Shown: positions 63,469 through 64,000 of the stretch, piece by piece | Layout of the letters: each line of letters begins with the position of its first letter | How positions within the stretch are numbered: the first letter of the stretch is position 1 | Assembly (NCBI GenBank): GCA_963815475.1 | Contig: CAWFHD010000003.1 | Location: forward strand, 5,890,001 to 5,954,000 | Direction of reading: 5' to 3' | Length of the DNA stretch: 64,000 nt | Source of the DNA: Sulfopaludibacter sp963815475 | GTDB lineage: Bacteria; Acidobacteriota; Terriglobia; Bryobacterales; Bryobacteraceae | Notes under the pieces: generated by a model | Seen by the model: only the letters and a program-made list of their open reading frames with translations | The model's database searches: none | Told to the model about the DNA's origin: nothing | Program-made: the position numbers and the translations under genes

Positions 63469-64000
63469 ATGGTTTCTCGTGCCTTAGCGGTGTGGCTGGT
63501 CATGGGCGCGACCGGGTGGGCAGCCTCCGATAGCAACGAACTCGCGGCCTATCTCAAATCGCTTCCCACGATCGATCCGCCTGCGTTCACGGAAGAACGG
63601 GCCCTCGCGCTGGTTGCCCTGCCGCTTTCCTGTTTCGACCACCCGCAAGCCTTACCGGAACAGCGCACCGACTATCTTTGGGTGCACGACTCCAAGCCCC
63701 ACATCCTCGAACTCTACGACAAGGGTCGCGTGTTTTACGGGTGTTACGATTGGCACTCTGCCGTCAATTCCACCTGGACAATGGTCGTAGTCGCCAAGCA
63801 GTTTCCGAATTTCCCTCTCGCGCGACTCATCCATGAAAAGCTGAAGGACCACCTGGGCAAGAAGAACGTCGAAGGCGAAATGGAGTTTTTCAAATCCGCC
63901 AAGAATTTCGAAGTGCCTTACGGCTATGCGTGGCTGTTGAAATTGTATGCCGAGTTGACAAAGTGGGATGACCCTCAAGCCAAGACCTACGCCGGGAACC
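63469..64000 (+). CDS. DUF2891-family protein, truncated by the window edge
   Basis: The frame starts at ATG 63469 and runs off the right edge (177 codons seen). Signal peptide: SRALAVWLVMGATGWAASD. Then LPLSCFDHPQALPEQRTDY and VFYGCYDWHSAVNSTWTMVV; the YDWHSAV block is typical of DUF2891. The family is of unknown function and usually has an alpha/alpha-barrel-like repeat of helices. It is divergent from the TonB receptor, 211 bp apart; no strong operator was seen between them. Confidence 0.75.
   Translation, partial: MVSRALAVWLVMGATGWAASDSNELAAYLKSLPTIDPPAFTEERALALVALPLSCFDHPQALPEQRTDYLWVHDSKPHILELYDKGRVFYGCYDWHSAVNSTWTMVVVAKQFPNFPLARLIHEKLKDHLGKKNVEGEMEFFKSAKNFEVPYGYAWLLKLYAELTKWDDPQAKTYAGN

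Overview
The window is chromosomal DNA from a high-GC acidobacterium, most likely of the Bryobacterales/Solibacteraceae (Candidatus Solibacter-like). This rests on lineage-typical families: an NHL-repeat protein ending in the Solibacter C-terminal domain (TIGR03437), a tandem TIGR03435 protein, a VWFA-related acidobacterial protein (TIGR03436), a PadR regulator with an acidobacterial duplicated orphan permease, and Oar-type TonB receptors. No rRNA, tRNA, CRISPR array, prophage or complete insertion sequence was seen.

Layout. 0-5 kb: truncated LRR-Roc GTPase, HpcH/HpaI aldolase, VOC protein, AlkZ-like winged-helix protein. 4.8-10.6 kb: padR-ADOP-TPR operon with a clear promoter/operator, and a frameshifted VWA gene. 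10.7-17.8 kb: GH29 fucosidase, hemB, a 46-residue Cys protein, the NHL protein, serS. 17.8-22.6 kb: ECF sigma/membrane protein/ABC exporter operon, then an Spx/ArsC-family gene whose first redox cysteine codon is an in-frame TGA followed by a SECIS-like hairpin (candidate selenoprotein), and an FKBP-DinB fusion. 22.6-36.8 kb: exported sugar/alcohol-oxidation genes (Gfo/Idh/MocA, TIM-barrel isomerase, SelA-like PLP enzyme, PQQ dehydrogenase with fused cytochromes, SMP-30) plus a decayed glycosidase/TonB junction. 37-50.8 kb: orphan response regulator, second PQQ dehydrogenase with a separate cytochrome, M20 peptidase, alpha/beta hydrolase, FRG-domain protein, DUF1592/DUF1552 pair, ankyrin protein.

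50.8-60.3 kb is the most interesting region. It reads as a peptide-maturation (RiPP-like) locus. A minus-strand arm encodes a 120-residue protein, a radical SAM enzyme and a Pro-rich protein. A plus-strand arm encodes a NarL-type regulator and its propeller histidine kinase, a PatA/PatG-like S8 protease, a 63-residue CxxC protein, a stand-alone PatG-like protein, and two small Cys-rich proteins sharing a PGFTAEA leader-like start. No YcaO cyclodehydratase is present in the window. Four copies of a 16-bp palindrome (TCGCAT-N4-ATGCGA) lie before the regulator, kinase and protease genes and probably define the circuit's operator. The locus ends at a strong hairpin; beyond it lie a frameshifted TonB receptor and a truncated DUF2891 gene.

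Several genes carry single-base frameshifts, mostly in short homopolymers. They may be sequencing errors rather than true pseudogenes, and are annotated as frameshifted spans.
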